In this document: positions 7,954 through 16,011 of the stretch, one piece after another
How positions within the stretch are numbered: position 1 is the first letter of the stretch
How the letters are laid out: the number at the start of each line of letters is the position of its first letter
NCBI RefSeq assembly: GCF_038007965.1
Contig: NZ_JBBOYD010000001.1
Span: 1,528,501 to 1,592,500, forward strand
Direction: 5' to 3'
Source of the DNA: Niallia sp. FSL W8-0635
Lineage (GTDB): Bacteria > Bacillota > Bacilli > Bacillales > Cytobacillaceae
Length of the DNA stretch: 64,000 bases
Notes under the pieces: model-generated
Seen by the model: only the letters and a program-made list of their open reading frames with translations
The model's database searches: none
Told to the model about the DNA's origin: nothing
Made by a program: the position numbers and the translations under genes

Positions 7954-9402
7954 ATGAAAACAGAAAGTAGCATTCCATATAATATAGAAGAAACAACTAT
8001 TTTAGATACACAGAAAGCCCTGGAGTCTGGTGCAATTACTTCTTTGGAGCTGACCAAGCAATATTTAAATCGAATTGCATCATTTGATCCTGCATTATGC
8101 TCTATTAGGGAAATAAACCCTGATGCATTAGAAATTGCAGCAGAGCTAGATGAAAAAAGGAAGGTACTCCATGAAGTGGGACCACTTTATGGCATACCTG
8201 TTATTATAAAAGACAATATTGATACAAATGATTCGATGGCAACAACTGCAGGTTCCATTGCATTAAAGCATAATTTTGCTAAAGAGGACGCTTTTATTGT
8301 TAAAAAGCTTCGAGAAGCAGGAGCCGTTATTATTGGAAAGGCTAACCTCTCAGAATTTGCCAATTTTATTACGAAATTAGATATGCCTAATGGCTATAGC
8401 TCTTTAGGTGGACAGGTCATGAATCCATATGGTCCTGGTGTTTGGGATGTGGGTGGTTCAAGCTCGGGAACTGGTGCAAGCATTGCTGCTAATTTTGCAG
8501 TGGTTGGAATTGGAACTGAAACATCTGGATCCATTCTTAGTCCTGCTAGTAATAATTCGCTTGTTGGAATAAAACCTACACTTGGTCTCGTTAGCCGTAC
8601 GGGAATTATCCCACTAGCTCACAGTCAAGATACGGCAGGTCCAATGACAAGAACCGTTGGTGATGCAGCAATACTTTTAGGGATCATTTCAGGAGTAGAT
8701 GAAGCAGACGAAGTGACCAATACAAGTATCGGGCAGCCAAGTGATTACACCGCATTTTTAAAAGCAGATGGACTTAAAGGGAAAAGAATTGGAATGGATC
8801 GTTCCTTCTTGCCAGAAGAGGATGAAGAGATAGCCTTGTTTGAGGAAGCGATGGAAGAGTTAACAAAGCAAGGGGCTGTCTTGGTAGATGTTACCATTCC
8901 CCGTGAAAAATTCGATTCCATTGTTCTCTACCATGAATTTAAATATGGCATAGATAACTACTTACATAAACTTTCTGAAGAAGTTCCTGTTCATTCATTA
9001 AGCGAGGTTATTGCATTTAATAAACAGCATCCAGATTTAGTTAAATATGGTCAGACGATTCTTGAGTATTGTGAAACGTTAAATGGGAATTTGGAAGATG
9101 CAAAGTATAAAGAGCATCGAGAAACAGATATTAGACTTTCTACAACAGAAGGAATCGACATAACGATGAAAGAAAATCAATTAGATGGGTTATTATTTGC
9201 GAAATATTTAGGTTGTGCAATGCCTGCAAAAGCAGGATATCCATCTATTACAGTTCCAGCAGGCTATACACCAAAAGGAAAGCCGATGGGGATAACATTC
9301 TCAGGATTAGCATATAGTGAACCAAGTTTAATAGAAATGGCATATAGCTATGAACAAGCGACAAAGCATCGAACCCCACCAATATTGGATAAGGGGAACT
9401 AA
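7954..9402 (+). CDS. Amidase (amidase signature family)
   Basis: The start is placed at the ATG at 7954, behind AGAAGGG, rather than at an in-frame GTG 21 bases upstream that overlaps the Shine-Dalgarno region; this gives 482 residues. The Ser-Ser-Lys triad of the amidase signature family is visible in order: the lysine in PVIIKDNID, the cis-serine in GGSSSGTGAS, and the nucleophile in GTETSGSI followed by GIKPTLGLVSR. The enzyme should hydrolyse a carboxamide to acid and ammonia. It is a stand-alone member and not GatA, since no gatC or gatB is adjacent; GatA-like glutamine, aryl or cyclic-dimer amide substrates are all possible. Length is typical. The family is certain, the substrate open. 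Confidence 0.85.
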   Translation: MKTESSIPYNIEETTILDTQKALESGAITSLELTKQYLNRIASFDPALCSIREINPDALEIAAELDEKRKVLHEVGPLYGIPVIIKDNIDTNDSMATTAGSIALKHNFAKEDAFIVKKLREAGAVIIGKANLSEFANFITKLDMPNGYSSLGGQVMNPYGPGVWDVGGSSSGTGASIAANFAVVGIGTETSGSILSPASNNSLVGIKPTLGLVSRTGIIPLAHSQDTAGPMTRTVGDAAILLGIISGVDEADEVTNTSIGQPSDYTAFLKADGLKGKRIGMDRSFLPEEDEEIALFEEAMEELTKQGAVLVDVTIPREKFDSIVLYHEFKYGIDNYLHKLSEEVPVHSLSEVIAFNKQHPDLVKYGQTILEYCETLNGNLEDAKYKEHRETDIRLSTTEGIDITMKENQLDGLLFAKYLGCAMPAKAGYPSITVPAGYTPKGKPMGITFSGLAYSEPSLIEMAYSYEQATKHRTPPILDKGN

Positions 9403-9676
9403 GTATGGAAGCAGTGTATTTAGGTACACTGCTTATTTGGCATAAGCTGTGTAATGGGACAATATATTATTAAGAGAATCCATTTGAGATTGACAAGCCT
9501 AAATAGTTTAATCTAGATTGATATTTTAATTTAAGATATAATGGAAAGAAAAAGAAAGCTCTTACATTTTGCTGACGAAACCAAAAATGGTGTTGGAAAA
9601 CCGTCTGGTTGGAAGTTTTCTTACTAGTGGATGTTAGAAAAATAGTAGATTTCTGGAATCGGGGGAGGAAAAAGAA
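9403..9676. other. Intergenic region with weak hairpin and possible promoter and leader
   Basis: GCAGTGTA (9411-9418) pairs with TACACTGC (9425-9432), followed by a short T-rich stretch: a weak terminator for the amidase. TTGACA at 9490-9495 with TAGATT 18 bases later, or the TATAAT at 9537-9542, could start a leader of more than 100 bases for the next gene. The leader has several repeats of CCAA and TTGG but no riboswitch that I recognise. Confidence 0.4.
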
Positions 9677-10051
9677 TTGTCTATAACACGTGTGCTCGTA
9701 GGTGTATTTAAAAGTTTTGAAGAAACAAAGGAACAGCCTAAGGTTCCTGAATTAAAGACTCGCTATTACAAAAAAAGTCGTGATCGGTTAATGGAAACGG
9801 TAAAAAATGTAGTAGAAAGAAAAATGTCCAATTGGGATTTAAAAAAAGTTGATACAGATCGTGGGGAAATCGTATTAAGCAAAGGATCTAGCTTAATGAT
9901 TATCACCGTGTATAAACTAGCAGGAATGCAATCTGCAATTGATATATATTGTTCAAAAGAAGGAGCTCTAGGAGATTTCGGTTCTAGCTATAAATATATA
10001 CAGCAATTTTTTAAAGCGCTTCATACAGAGATTCAGCCAGAAAAAGGGTGA
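9677..10051 (+). CDS. Conserved-looking hypothetical protein, 124 residues
   Basis: I do not recognise this family. The TTG start follows GGGGGAGGAAAAAGAA, a strong ribosome site. The protein has no signal peptide or membrane segment. An N-terminal stretch of about 35 residues precedes an alternating alpha/beta pattern: a basic helix (KKSRDRLMETVKNVVERK), then strands WDLKKVDTDRGEIVLSKG, SLMIITVYKL and SAIDIYCSKE, and an aromatic-rich last helix (YKYIQQFFKALHTEI). It looks like a small cytosolic alpha/beta domain. Fifty-one bases separate it from the downstream short-chain dehydrogenase, so the two may share a transcript. Coding status is well supported by codon use and the ribosome site; function is unknown. 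Confidence 0.65.
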   Translation: MSITRVLVGVFKSFEETKEQPKVPELKTRYYKKSRDRLMETVKNVVERKMSNWDLKKVDTDRGEIVLSKGSSLMIITVYKLAGMQSAIDIYCSKEGALGDFGSSYKYIQQFFKALHTEIQPEKG

Positions 10052-10102
10052 TGGTGTCAATCTAAAGTTCGTCTATGCTGATAAAGAATGGGAGGATAAG
10101 GA

Positions 10103-10801
10103 ATGAAAATTGTTCTTACAGGAGCTAATAGAGGATTAGGGATTCATCTTGCTAGAACAGCTTTGGAAAGAGGTCATACTGTCCTTGCGGGAGTTCGAAC
10201 GGTCGCAGAAGATGCACCTATTAATCGATTGAAAAAACAATATCCAGACAGAGTTTATACCTATTTTCTCGATGTTACAGACGAAAATTCTATTGCAAAA
10301 GCCGCTGAATTAGTAGCAAACGATGTTAGTTCCATTGATGGGATTATTAATAATGCAGGAGTATTAACAGAACGAGGAAAAGCAATAGAAGAGTTGGATT
10401 TTGATAATGTTCAATTTACGATGGATGTCAATGTATTAGGACCGATGCGAGTAATGAAACATTTTCTACCCCTTTTATATAATGGGAAAAAACAAGCCAT
10501 CATCAATATCTCTTCAGAAGCAGGAAGTATTCAAAATGCCTATGGAGGAGACTTTCCTTATGGTATTTCGAAAGCGGCACTGAATATGTTTACTGTTCAA
10601 TTATCAAGCTATGTAAAAGACAAGGACATTGCCGTATATGCCGTCCATCCTGGCTGGATTAAAACAGATATGGGTGGGGAAAATGCAACAGGTTATCCAG
10701 AAGATTCAGCAAATGGTATCCTTGATATTTTGGAAGGAAAGATAGACATAACTAGCGAACTAGGATTTATTGATTTTACTGGGAAAGAAATGAAAATTTA
10801 A
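10103..10801 (+). CDS. Short-chain dehydrogenase/reductase
   Basis: The 232-residue protein is a classical SDR Rossmann enzyme. TGANRGLG (residues 6-13) binds the dinucleotide; the Arg of GVR at the end of the second strand hints at NADP(H). NNAG follows near 80, the catalytic serine is in INISSEAGS, and the catalytic pair is Y-G-I-S-K. PGWIKTDMGG matches the P-G conserved after the active site. It would oxidise or reduce an alcohol or carbonyl. Its compact size resembles carbonyl reductases related to C-factor and sniffer. The GGGAGGATAAGG ribosome site is strong. A stable terminator follows at 10816-10858. Substrate not predictable. Confidence 0.85.
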   Translation: MKIVLTGANRGLGIHLARTALERGHTVLAGVRTVAEDAPINRLKKQYPDRVYTYFLDVTDENSIAKAAELVANDVSSIDGIINNAGVLTERGKAIEELDFDNVQFTMDVNVLGPMRVMKHFLPLLYNGKKQAIINISSEAGSIQNAYGGDFPYGISKAALNMFTVQLSSYVKDKDIAVYAVHPGWIKTDMGGENATGYPEDSANGILDILEGKIDITSELGFIDFTGKEMKI

Positions 10802-10815
10802 TAGATAGAGGATGG

Positions 10816-10858
10816 ATCAGGAGTATTTTGCGTGTGCTAAGATACTTCTGATTTTTTT
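10816..10858 (+). terminator. Rho-independent terminator
   Basis: ATCAGGAGTAT (10816-10826) pairs with ATACTTCTGAT (10842-10852), with one G-T wobble, and runs into eight T residues. Confidence 0.85.
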
Positions 10859-10994
10859 TGTAAAAGCTGACTAGCTAATTCTTAAAGGCGTTTGATTAAA
10901 ACAGAAAAGAAAAAATCCCCACTGATGGAAGTTACCGATTATAATAGAAATACTATTTATAATTTTCAGTTGATTTAAAAGGAAGGAGTATGGA

Positions 10995-11852
10995 ATGAAT
11001 AACGAAAAAATAATAACGATGCAACAGTTAAATAAATCCCATATGAATGACTTGCTTTCCTTAGCTACTATTGTTGGCTGGGATTACGACGAGGAAGAAA
11101 TTCAAACTCTACTCGTTTCCGGTACTATGTATGGTCACATAACGGAAGAAAAAACTGTAATAGCCTGTGCTGCTATTATTCCGTATGGAGCAAATTTAGC
11201 ATCTATCGGCATGGTAATTGTTCACCCAGATTTTCGAGGAAGAGGACTTGCGAAAGCATTACTTATTAAGTGCATGGAGCAAACGACAAAAAATAGAGCA
11301 ATAATGTTAATTGCTACAGAACAAGGAAAACCTGTATATGACAAATTGGGTTTTAAAAATTATAGCCATGTAACAAAGCTTCTTGGGAAAGGAAATCACA
11401 TCAAGATAGAATTAGACGGCTATTCCATAAATCCATTAGAGAAAACAGATGTGGAAGAAATGCTTGTATTAGACCAAGCGGCATTTGGAAGTTCAAGAGT
11501 GGTATTTCTAGAAAATAGAATAAAACAAGCAAAAGACTCCCTTGTATTAAAGAATCGAAAAGGCGTAATTGTTGGATATGCTCTTACTGTAAAAAAACCT
11601 AGTAATCTAGTTATCGGTCCAGTCGTAGCACAAGATGATGAACAGGCAATGCTCCTAATTCAGACAATCATTGCAAACAATCAGGGAAGCACAAGAATAG
11701 ATGTAATAGAAGGAAAAAATACAATAATAAAAGAGCTACAAAAGCTAGGGTTTCAAATAGCAAATCGCCCTCCGGTAATGGTAAAAAATATCGAAGCATT
11801 TCCAAATAGAAATAATAGCTTATATGCGATTGCGGCACAGGCTTATGGATAA
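10995..11852 (+). CDS. Two-domain GNAT acetyltransferase
   Basis: The 285 residues form two GNAT-like halves. The N-terminal half (about 1-140) has the acetyl-CoA motif HPDFRGRGLAKALL near residues 75-90 and ends with the usual YDKLGFKNYS segment. The C-terminal half (about 140-285) has no obvious R-x-x-G-x-G loop but includes SSRVVFLENRIKQ and GFQIANRPPVMVKN, matching the C-terminal domain often attached to such acetyltransferases (Acetyltransf_18 type). An N-acetylation of a small molecule is likely. The start follows AAAGGAAGGAG at good spacing. It lies 37 bases before the PucR regulator, so co-transcription is possible, but no functional link is visible. Confidence 0.78.
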   Translation: MNNEKIITMQQLNKSHMNDLLSLATIVGWDYDEEEIQTLLVSGTMYGHITEEKTVIACAAIIPYGANLASIGMVIVHPDFRGRGLAKALLIKCMEQTTKNRAIMLIATEQGKPVYDKLGFKNYSHVTKLLGKGNHIKIELDGYSINPLEKTDVEEMLVLDQAAFGSSRVVFLENRIKQAKDSLVLKNRKGVIVGYALTVKKPSNLVIGPVVAQDDEQAMLLIQTIIANNQGSTRIDVIEGKNTIIKELQKLGFQIANRPPVMVKNIEAFPNRNNSLYAIAAQAYG

Positions 11853-11889
11853 GAAATGATAGTGTGGCAAATAAGAAAGAGGTTTTTGC

Positions 11890-13497
11890 ATGAGTATAAA
11901 ATTAGAAGAGCTATTAAAGCTTCCATCCTTGCGAGAGGCTAAGGTGATTGCAGGGAAAGAAGGGGTATCAAAGCTCGTCTCATCTATATCTGTTTTAGAA
12001 TATACGGAAGTCGATTCGTTAAAGGAAGATTTGTTTAATAATGATGAGTTTTATGGCAGTGAAATTGTCATTTCTGCTTTAATTATGATTAAAGATGATG
12101 TAGAGGCACAATGTAGAACAATCGAACATTTGCATAAGGTTGGTGAAATAGGCTTAATTTTATATTATGTTGGCGTCTTTTTGCCAAAAATTGATGAAAA
12201 AGTCATTCAATTAGCAGATAGCCTTGGTTTTACTTTAATTGTGATGCCGGAAAAGGAGATGTCTTTAAGATATAGTGAGGTTATTTATGAGGTCATAGAA
12301 TCGATTGTAAAGAACGATATGACATCAACTAGTTTTGTTAGCGAGATGGTTGAACAAATTTCAGGGGTACCCCTTCAGCAGAGAAATATGGATACAGTAT
12401 TGAAAATTTTAGCTGACCGAACACGTTCATCTCTCGTCTTAGCAAATAAAAATAATCAGGTTATCCATGCCGTTACATGGCCAAGAACGAGTACAATGGA
12501 TATCTTTCAAACAGTTGATCAATATAATGAGATGGCTATAGACGAAGTGTATAAGGAAGAAAGGGAGGCGCTGCAGCCTTTATTCCTTTCAAAAAAGGTA
12601 ATAGCACAAGAAGGAATCGCTTCTATGAATTTATATATAATTAAGGAAAAAGATCCATTCGATCGTGAAACTGCTACCCAATTAGCGGAAGTCGTGCAAG
12701 TATTTATAAATTTATGGGGAAAGCATTATGATGAAATAAGTACAGCAGAATTAATGAAGGCAATAATGAATGATGAAAGTGTGAAAATGCGACGCCTGGC
12801 AAACATTTTAAATATAGATGTATCAGCTATTCATATGATGTGGTTAATGGAAGTTGATAATGGGGTGGAGCAGGAAAAACAGCTACAGAATGTAAAAGAA
12901 TTCATTAAGCAAAATTTTCATGTGTCATTAGTTGATTATTACCATCAAAAGCTTGTTATCTTATTAGACAATTCTGTCATACAGGAGGATTCCTTCCAGT
13001 CGGCTAATCGATTACTAGATTGGTTGAAGGAAGACGAACAGTCATTTACGCTAACAATTTGTCAGAATATGAATAATACAACAGATGTTCAGCAAGCATA
13101 TTTAACCTGTAGTGAACATACTAAGATGGCGAAAATTATCTATCCCAATAAAAAGATTTTTACGCTTCAAGAAATTAACTTTGCAAGAGATTGCTATTAT
13201 TTAATAAATGGTGGGGAACTGGCGATCGAAAAAGCACTTCAGCCACTTTCGTCTATTATGGGACAGGCAAATCAAGCAGAAGAACTTATAAGTACATTGA
13301 CGGTATATTTGTTAGAAGGAAATAATCGCTTTCAAGAAACTGCAGACATCCTATATTTACATAAAAATACGATTAAATATCGTGTCCAAAGGATAGCTGA
13401 AATTCTTAAATATCCCGTTACGAAATCTCCTGAAATTTTTCAATTATATAAAGCAGTTGCGGTTTATCGAATGTTATTGCAGATAAAAGAGAATTAA
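11890..13497 (+). CDS. PucR-family transcriptional regulator
   Basis: The 535-residue protein opens with a PucR N-terminal domain (about residues 4-125, LEELLKLPSLREAKVIAGKEG with a later GLILYYVG core). A middle GGDEF-like or sensor region (about 160-420) follows, and the protein ends in the CdaR/PucR helix-turn-helix (about 470-530) with ETADILYLHKNTIKYRVQRI. PucR proteins activate purine or allantoin catabolism genes in Bacillus. Here the gene lies directly upstream of an NCS1-type permease, a DUF917 protein and a hydantoinase-like protein, which suggests it activates this ring-opening pathway when the substrate is present. It has its own terminator at 13503-13548. Family certain, effector unknown. 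Confidence 0.85.
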   Translation: MSIKLEELLKLPSLREAKVIAGKEGVSKLVSSISVLEYTEVDSLKEDLFNNDEFYGSEIVISALIMIKDDVEAQCRTIEHLHKVGEIGLILYYVGVFLPKIDEKVIQLADSLGFTLIVMPEKEMSLRYSEVIYEVIESIVKNDMTSTSFVSEMVEQISGVPLQQRNMDTVLKILADRTRSSLVLANKNNQVIHAVTWPRTSTMDIFQTVDQYNEMAIDEVYKEEREALQPLFLSKKVIAQEGIASMNLYIIKEKDPFDRETATQLAEVVQVFINLWGKHYDEISTAELMKAIMNDESVKMRRLANILNIDVSAIHMMWLMEVDNGVEQEKQLQNVKEFIKQNFHVSLVDYYHQKLVILLDNSVIQEDSFQSANRLLDWLKEDEQSFTLTICQNMNNTTDVQQAYLTCSEHTKMAKIIYPNKKIFTLQEINFARDCYYLINGGELAIEKALQPLSSIMGQANQAEELISTLTVYLLEGNNRFQETADILYLHKNTIKYRVQRIAEILKYPVTKSPEIFQLYKAVAVYRMLLQIKEN

Positions 13498-13502
13498 AAC
13501 AG

Positions 13503-13548
13503 AAAAAGAGCTTTTTTGTTCATTTAAACAAAAAATGCTCTTTTTATT
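13503..13548 (+). terminator. Rho-independent terminator after pucR-like gene
   Basis: AAAAAGAGC (13503-13511) and GCTCTTTTT (13537-13545) with a second inner pairing, then more T residues. It separates the regulator from the permease operon, which therefore needs its own promoter. Confidence 0.85.
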
Positions 13549-13585
13549 TTTCCAATCAGCTAAATACATACTGGGTAGTTATCGT

Positions 13586-13591
13586 TATAAT
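13586..13591 (+). promoter_or_regulatory. Probable -10 of the hydantoin-type operon
   Basis: Perfect TATAAT about 30 bases before the start codon, with no recognisable -35 at 16-18 bases upstream. A good -10 without a -35 is what an activator-dependent promoter looks like, in keeping with the adjacent PucR protein. Confidence 0.45.
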
Positions 13592-13621
13592 AAGCAATAA
13601 TTACATATAGGAGGCATGAAA

Positions 13622-14896
13622 ATGAGTGATAAAAGGGATGTGAATCAAGAAACACAATCTTGGCAGAGTTTGGCGTTTTTGTGGACAGGATCTATGATTT
13701 GTGTACCTAGTTTATTAATTGGTGGCACATTAGTAAGTGGGATGCCTTTATGGGAGGCAATACTTGTTGGATTATTAGGTTATGGAATTATTGTAGTTTT
13801 AATGATATTTCAAGGAATTCAAAGTAGTGACGTTCACAAGCCAACAGTTAGTGTAGCTTCCCAAGTTTTTGGAGAGCAGGGATCAAAGAAAATTATTTCC
13901 ATAATCCTTGCAATAGCATGTCTAGGATGGTTTGGTATACAAGCTAATGTATGTGGCGTAGCATTTTCCCAATTTTTAAGTGTATATGGGATAAATCTAC
14001 CCGTACCAGTTTCTTCTCTCATTTGGGGAATAATAATGCTAGTATCAGCAATTTACGGCATTAAAATACTGAATATTCTTAATTATGTTGCAGTCCCCAT
14101 TTTGCTTGCTGTTTGTATCTATGCAGTAACGGTTTCTTTAATGGGCGATGGGATGAATCAGATTACAACATATGTTCCTGCTGGCTCGATGTCTTTCTTA
14201 TCTGGTTTGTCCATTACAATTGGTTCTTTCGCATTAGGGGCAGTTATCGCAGGTGATTATTCTCAATATGCAAAAAAACGAGGAGATGTTAGTAAGGCTG
14301 CACTTATTGGAATTTTACCGTCTGGTGTTTTAATGATTACAGTTGGCGCGATATTGACGCTTACAGCTGGTACGGCTGATATTACAAGTGTATTTACTGA
14401 ATTAGGATTACCTGTTTTAGGAATTATCGCACTTGTTTTAGCAACCTGGACAACAAATGCCGTAAATGCCTTTTCAGGAGGTATAGCGATAATAAATGTA
14501 TTTAATATTTCCAAAAAGAAAGAGCGTATGGCAGTAGCCATTGCAGGTGGGGTAGGAACACTTCTTGCAGTAGTAGGAATATTAGATTATTTTGTTCCCA
14601 TTATGTCTGTTCTTTCTGCTATGATTCCTCCTGTTGCGGGAGTAATGATTGCATCTTATTGGGTTATTCATAAAGGTGATAAAACGAAATGGTCTAGTAT
14701 AGAAGGAGTAAATACTCTTGGCGTAATTTCTTGGTTAATTGGTGCAGCCATTGCTGGTATTCCGGTGATTTTTTCCTTTTTCCCAAGCTTGCCACAACTT
14801 CCAAATCAGCCATTGATTGGGATGGTCATTTCCTTTGTCTTTTATTTAGTCGCAAGGAATATGATCATACAAAAACAAGTTTCAATTAATCAATAA
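13622..14896 (+). CDS. Cytosine/purine permease-like transporter (NCS1, CodB-like)
   Basis: The start is set at the ATG at 13622, seven bases after AGGAGG; an ATG six bases earlier would be only one base from the Shine-Dalgarno. The 424-residue product has about twelve membrane segments and NCS1-type features: SWQSLAFLWTGSMICVP at the N-terminus, GIQANVCGVAF in the third segment, and GDYSQYAKKRGD after the sixth. The family imports cytosine, purines, allantoin or hydantoins with protons or sodium. Its position before DUF917 and hydantoinase-like genes suggests a hydantoin or a related nitrogen heterocycle as substrate. Family sure, substrate inferred. Confidence 0.83.
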   Translation: MSDKRDVNQETQSWQSLAFLWTGSMICVPSLLIGGTLVSGMPLWEAILVGLLGYGIIVVLMIFQGIQSSDVHKPTVSVASQVFGEQGSKKIISIILAIACLGWFGIQANVCGVAFSQFLSVYGINLPVPVSSLIWGIIMLVSAIYGIKILNILNYVAVPILLAVCIYAVTVSLMGDGMNQITTYVPAGSMSFLSGLSITIGSFALGAVIAGDYSQYAKKRGDVSKAALIGILPSGVLMITVGAILTLTAGTADITSVFTELGLPVLGIIALVLATWTTNAVNAFSGGIAIINVFNISKKKERMAVAIAGGVGTLLAVVGILDYFVPIMSVLSAMIPPVAGVMIASYWVIHKGDKTKWSSIEGVNTLGVISWLIGAAIAGIPVIFSFFPSLPQLPNQPLIGMVISFVFYLVARNMIIQKQVSINQ

Positions 14897-14919
14897 TACG
14901 AACAACTGGAGGTAGCAAC

Positions 14920-16008
14920 ATGCGATATCTAAATGAGGAAGCGATTGAAAATATAGCAGTAGGTGCAGCGTTTTTAGGTACTGGCGGTGGAGGAGATCCC
15001 TATATCGGGAAGATGATGGCCCTTTCTGCCATAAAAGAAAATGGACCGGTACAATTATTATCGCCTGAAGAAGTAGGAAATGATGACTTTTTTATTCCGG
15101 CAGCAATGATGGGAGCACCATCTGTTTTAATAGAGAAATTTCCAAAAGGGGATGAATTCGTCCGCGTATTTCAAAAGCTAGGTCATTATTTAAATAAAGA
15201 AGTAAAGGGTACCTTTCCGATGGAGGCAGGTGGAGTCAATTCGATGATACCTATTGTAGTTGCTGCACAATTAGGATTGCCGCTAATTGATTGTGACGGG
15301 ATGGGACGCGCATTCCCAGAGCTACAAATGGTAACCTTCCATCTAAATGGTGTTTCTTCTACACCAATGGCTATTACAGACGAAAAAGGAAATATCGGCA
15401 TTATGGAAACAATTGATAATAAATGGACAGAACGGATTGCAAGAGTAGCAACTGTGGAGATGGGAGCAAGTTCTTTAGTAAGTATCTATCCTTGTACGGG
15501 AGAACAGCTGAAAAAATATAGTGTGAAAAATATCATCACCCTGTCTGAACAAATTGGACAAATTATTCGTTCTAATAGTGAGGATGAAACAATCAAATTA
15601 AGAGAACTATTAGAAATTACGAATGGATATCATTTATTTGATGGAAAAATTACTGATGTGGAGAGAAATACGAAAGGCGGATTTAATAGAGGTTGCGTAA
15701 CACTAGATGGATTAGAACAATATGCGGGTGAAAATGTACAAGTATTTTTTCAAAATGAGAACTTAGTAGCTCAAAAAAATGGAAAACCCATTGCGATGAC
15801 ACCTGATTTAATTTGTTTAGTAGATTTAGAGACATTAAATCCTATCACGACTGAATCTTTAAAGTATGGAAAAAGAGTAAGAGTGCTAGCATTACCTTCT
15901 GATCCACAATGGAGGTCAGAAAAGGGGATTGAAACAGTGGGACCAAAGTATTTTGGCTATGATCTTTCCTATACACCATTAGAGGAACTTGTGAGAAAGG
16001 AAGTGTAA
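14920..16008 (+). CDS. DUF917 family protein (S-methyl thiohydantoin desulfurase-like)
   Basis: The 362-residue cytosolic protein belongs to DUF917, seen from AAFLGTGGGGDPYIGKMMA near the start, AAMMGAPSVLIEKFP, the MEAGGVNSMIP loop and LIDCDGMGRAFPELQM. These proteins occur almost always next to hydantoinase/oxoprolinase genes, and a relative has been reported as an S-methyl thiohydantoin desulfurase. It is 23 bases after the permease and 3 bases before the hydantoinase-like gene, so all three form one operon. Likely role: a partner or preceding step in cleavage of a hydantoin-like ring. The family is secure; the reaction is inferred from context. Confidence 0.82.
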   Translation: MRYLNEEAIENIAVGAAFLGTGGGGDPYIGKMMALSAIKENGPVQLLSPEEVGNDDFFIPAAMMGAPSVLIEKFPKGDEFVRVFQKLGHYLNKEVKGTFPMEAGGVNSMIPIVVAAQLGLPLIDCDGMGRAFPELQMVTFHLNGVSSTPMAITDEKGNIGIMETIDNKWTERIARVATVEMGASSLVSIYPCTGEQLKKYSVKNIITLSEQIGQIIRSNSEDETIKLRELLEITNGYHLFDGKITDVERNTKGGFNRGCVTLDGLEQYAGENVQVFFQNENLVAQKNGKPIAMTPDLICLVDLETLNPITTESLKYGKRVRVLALPSDPQWRSEKGIETVGPKYFGYDLSYTPLEELVRKEV

Positions 16009-16011
16009 TAG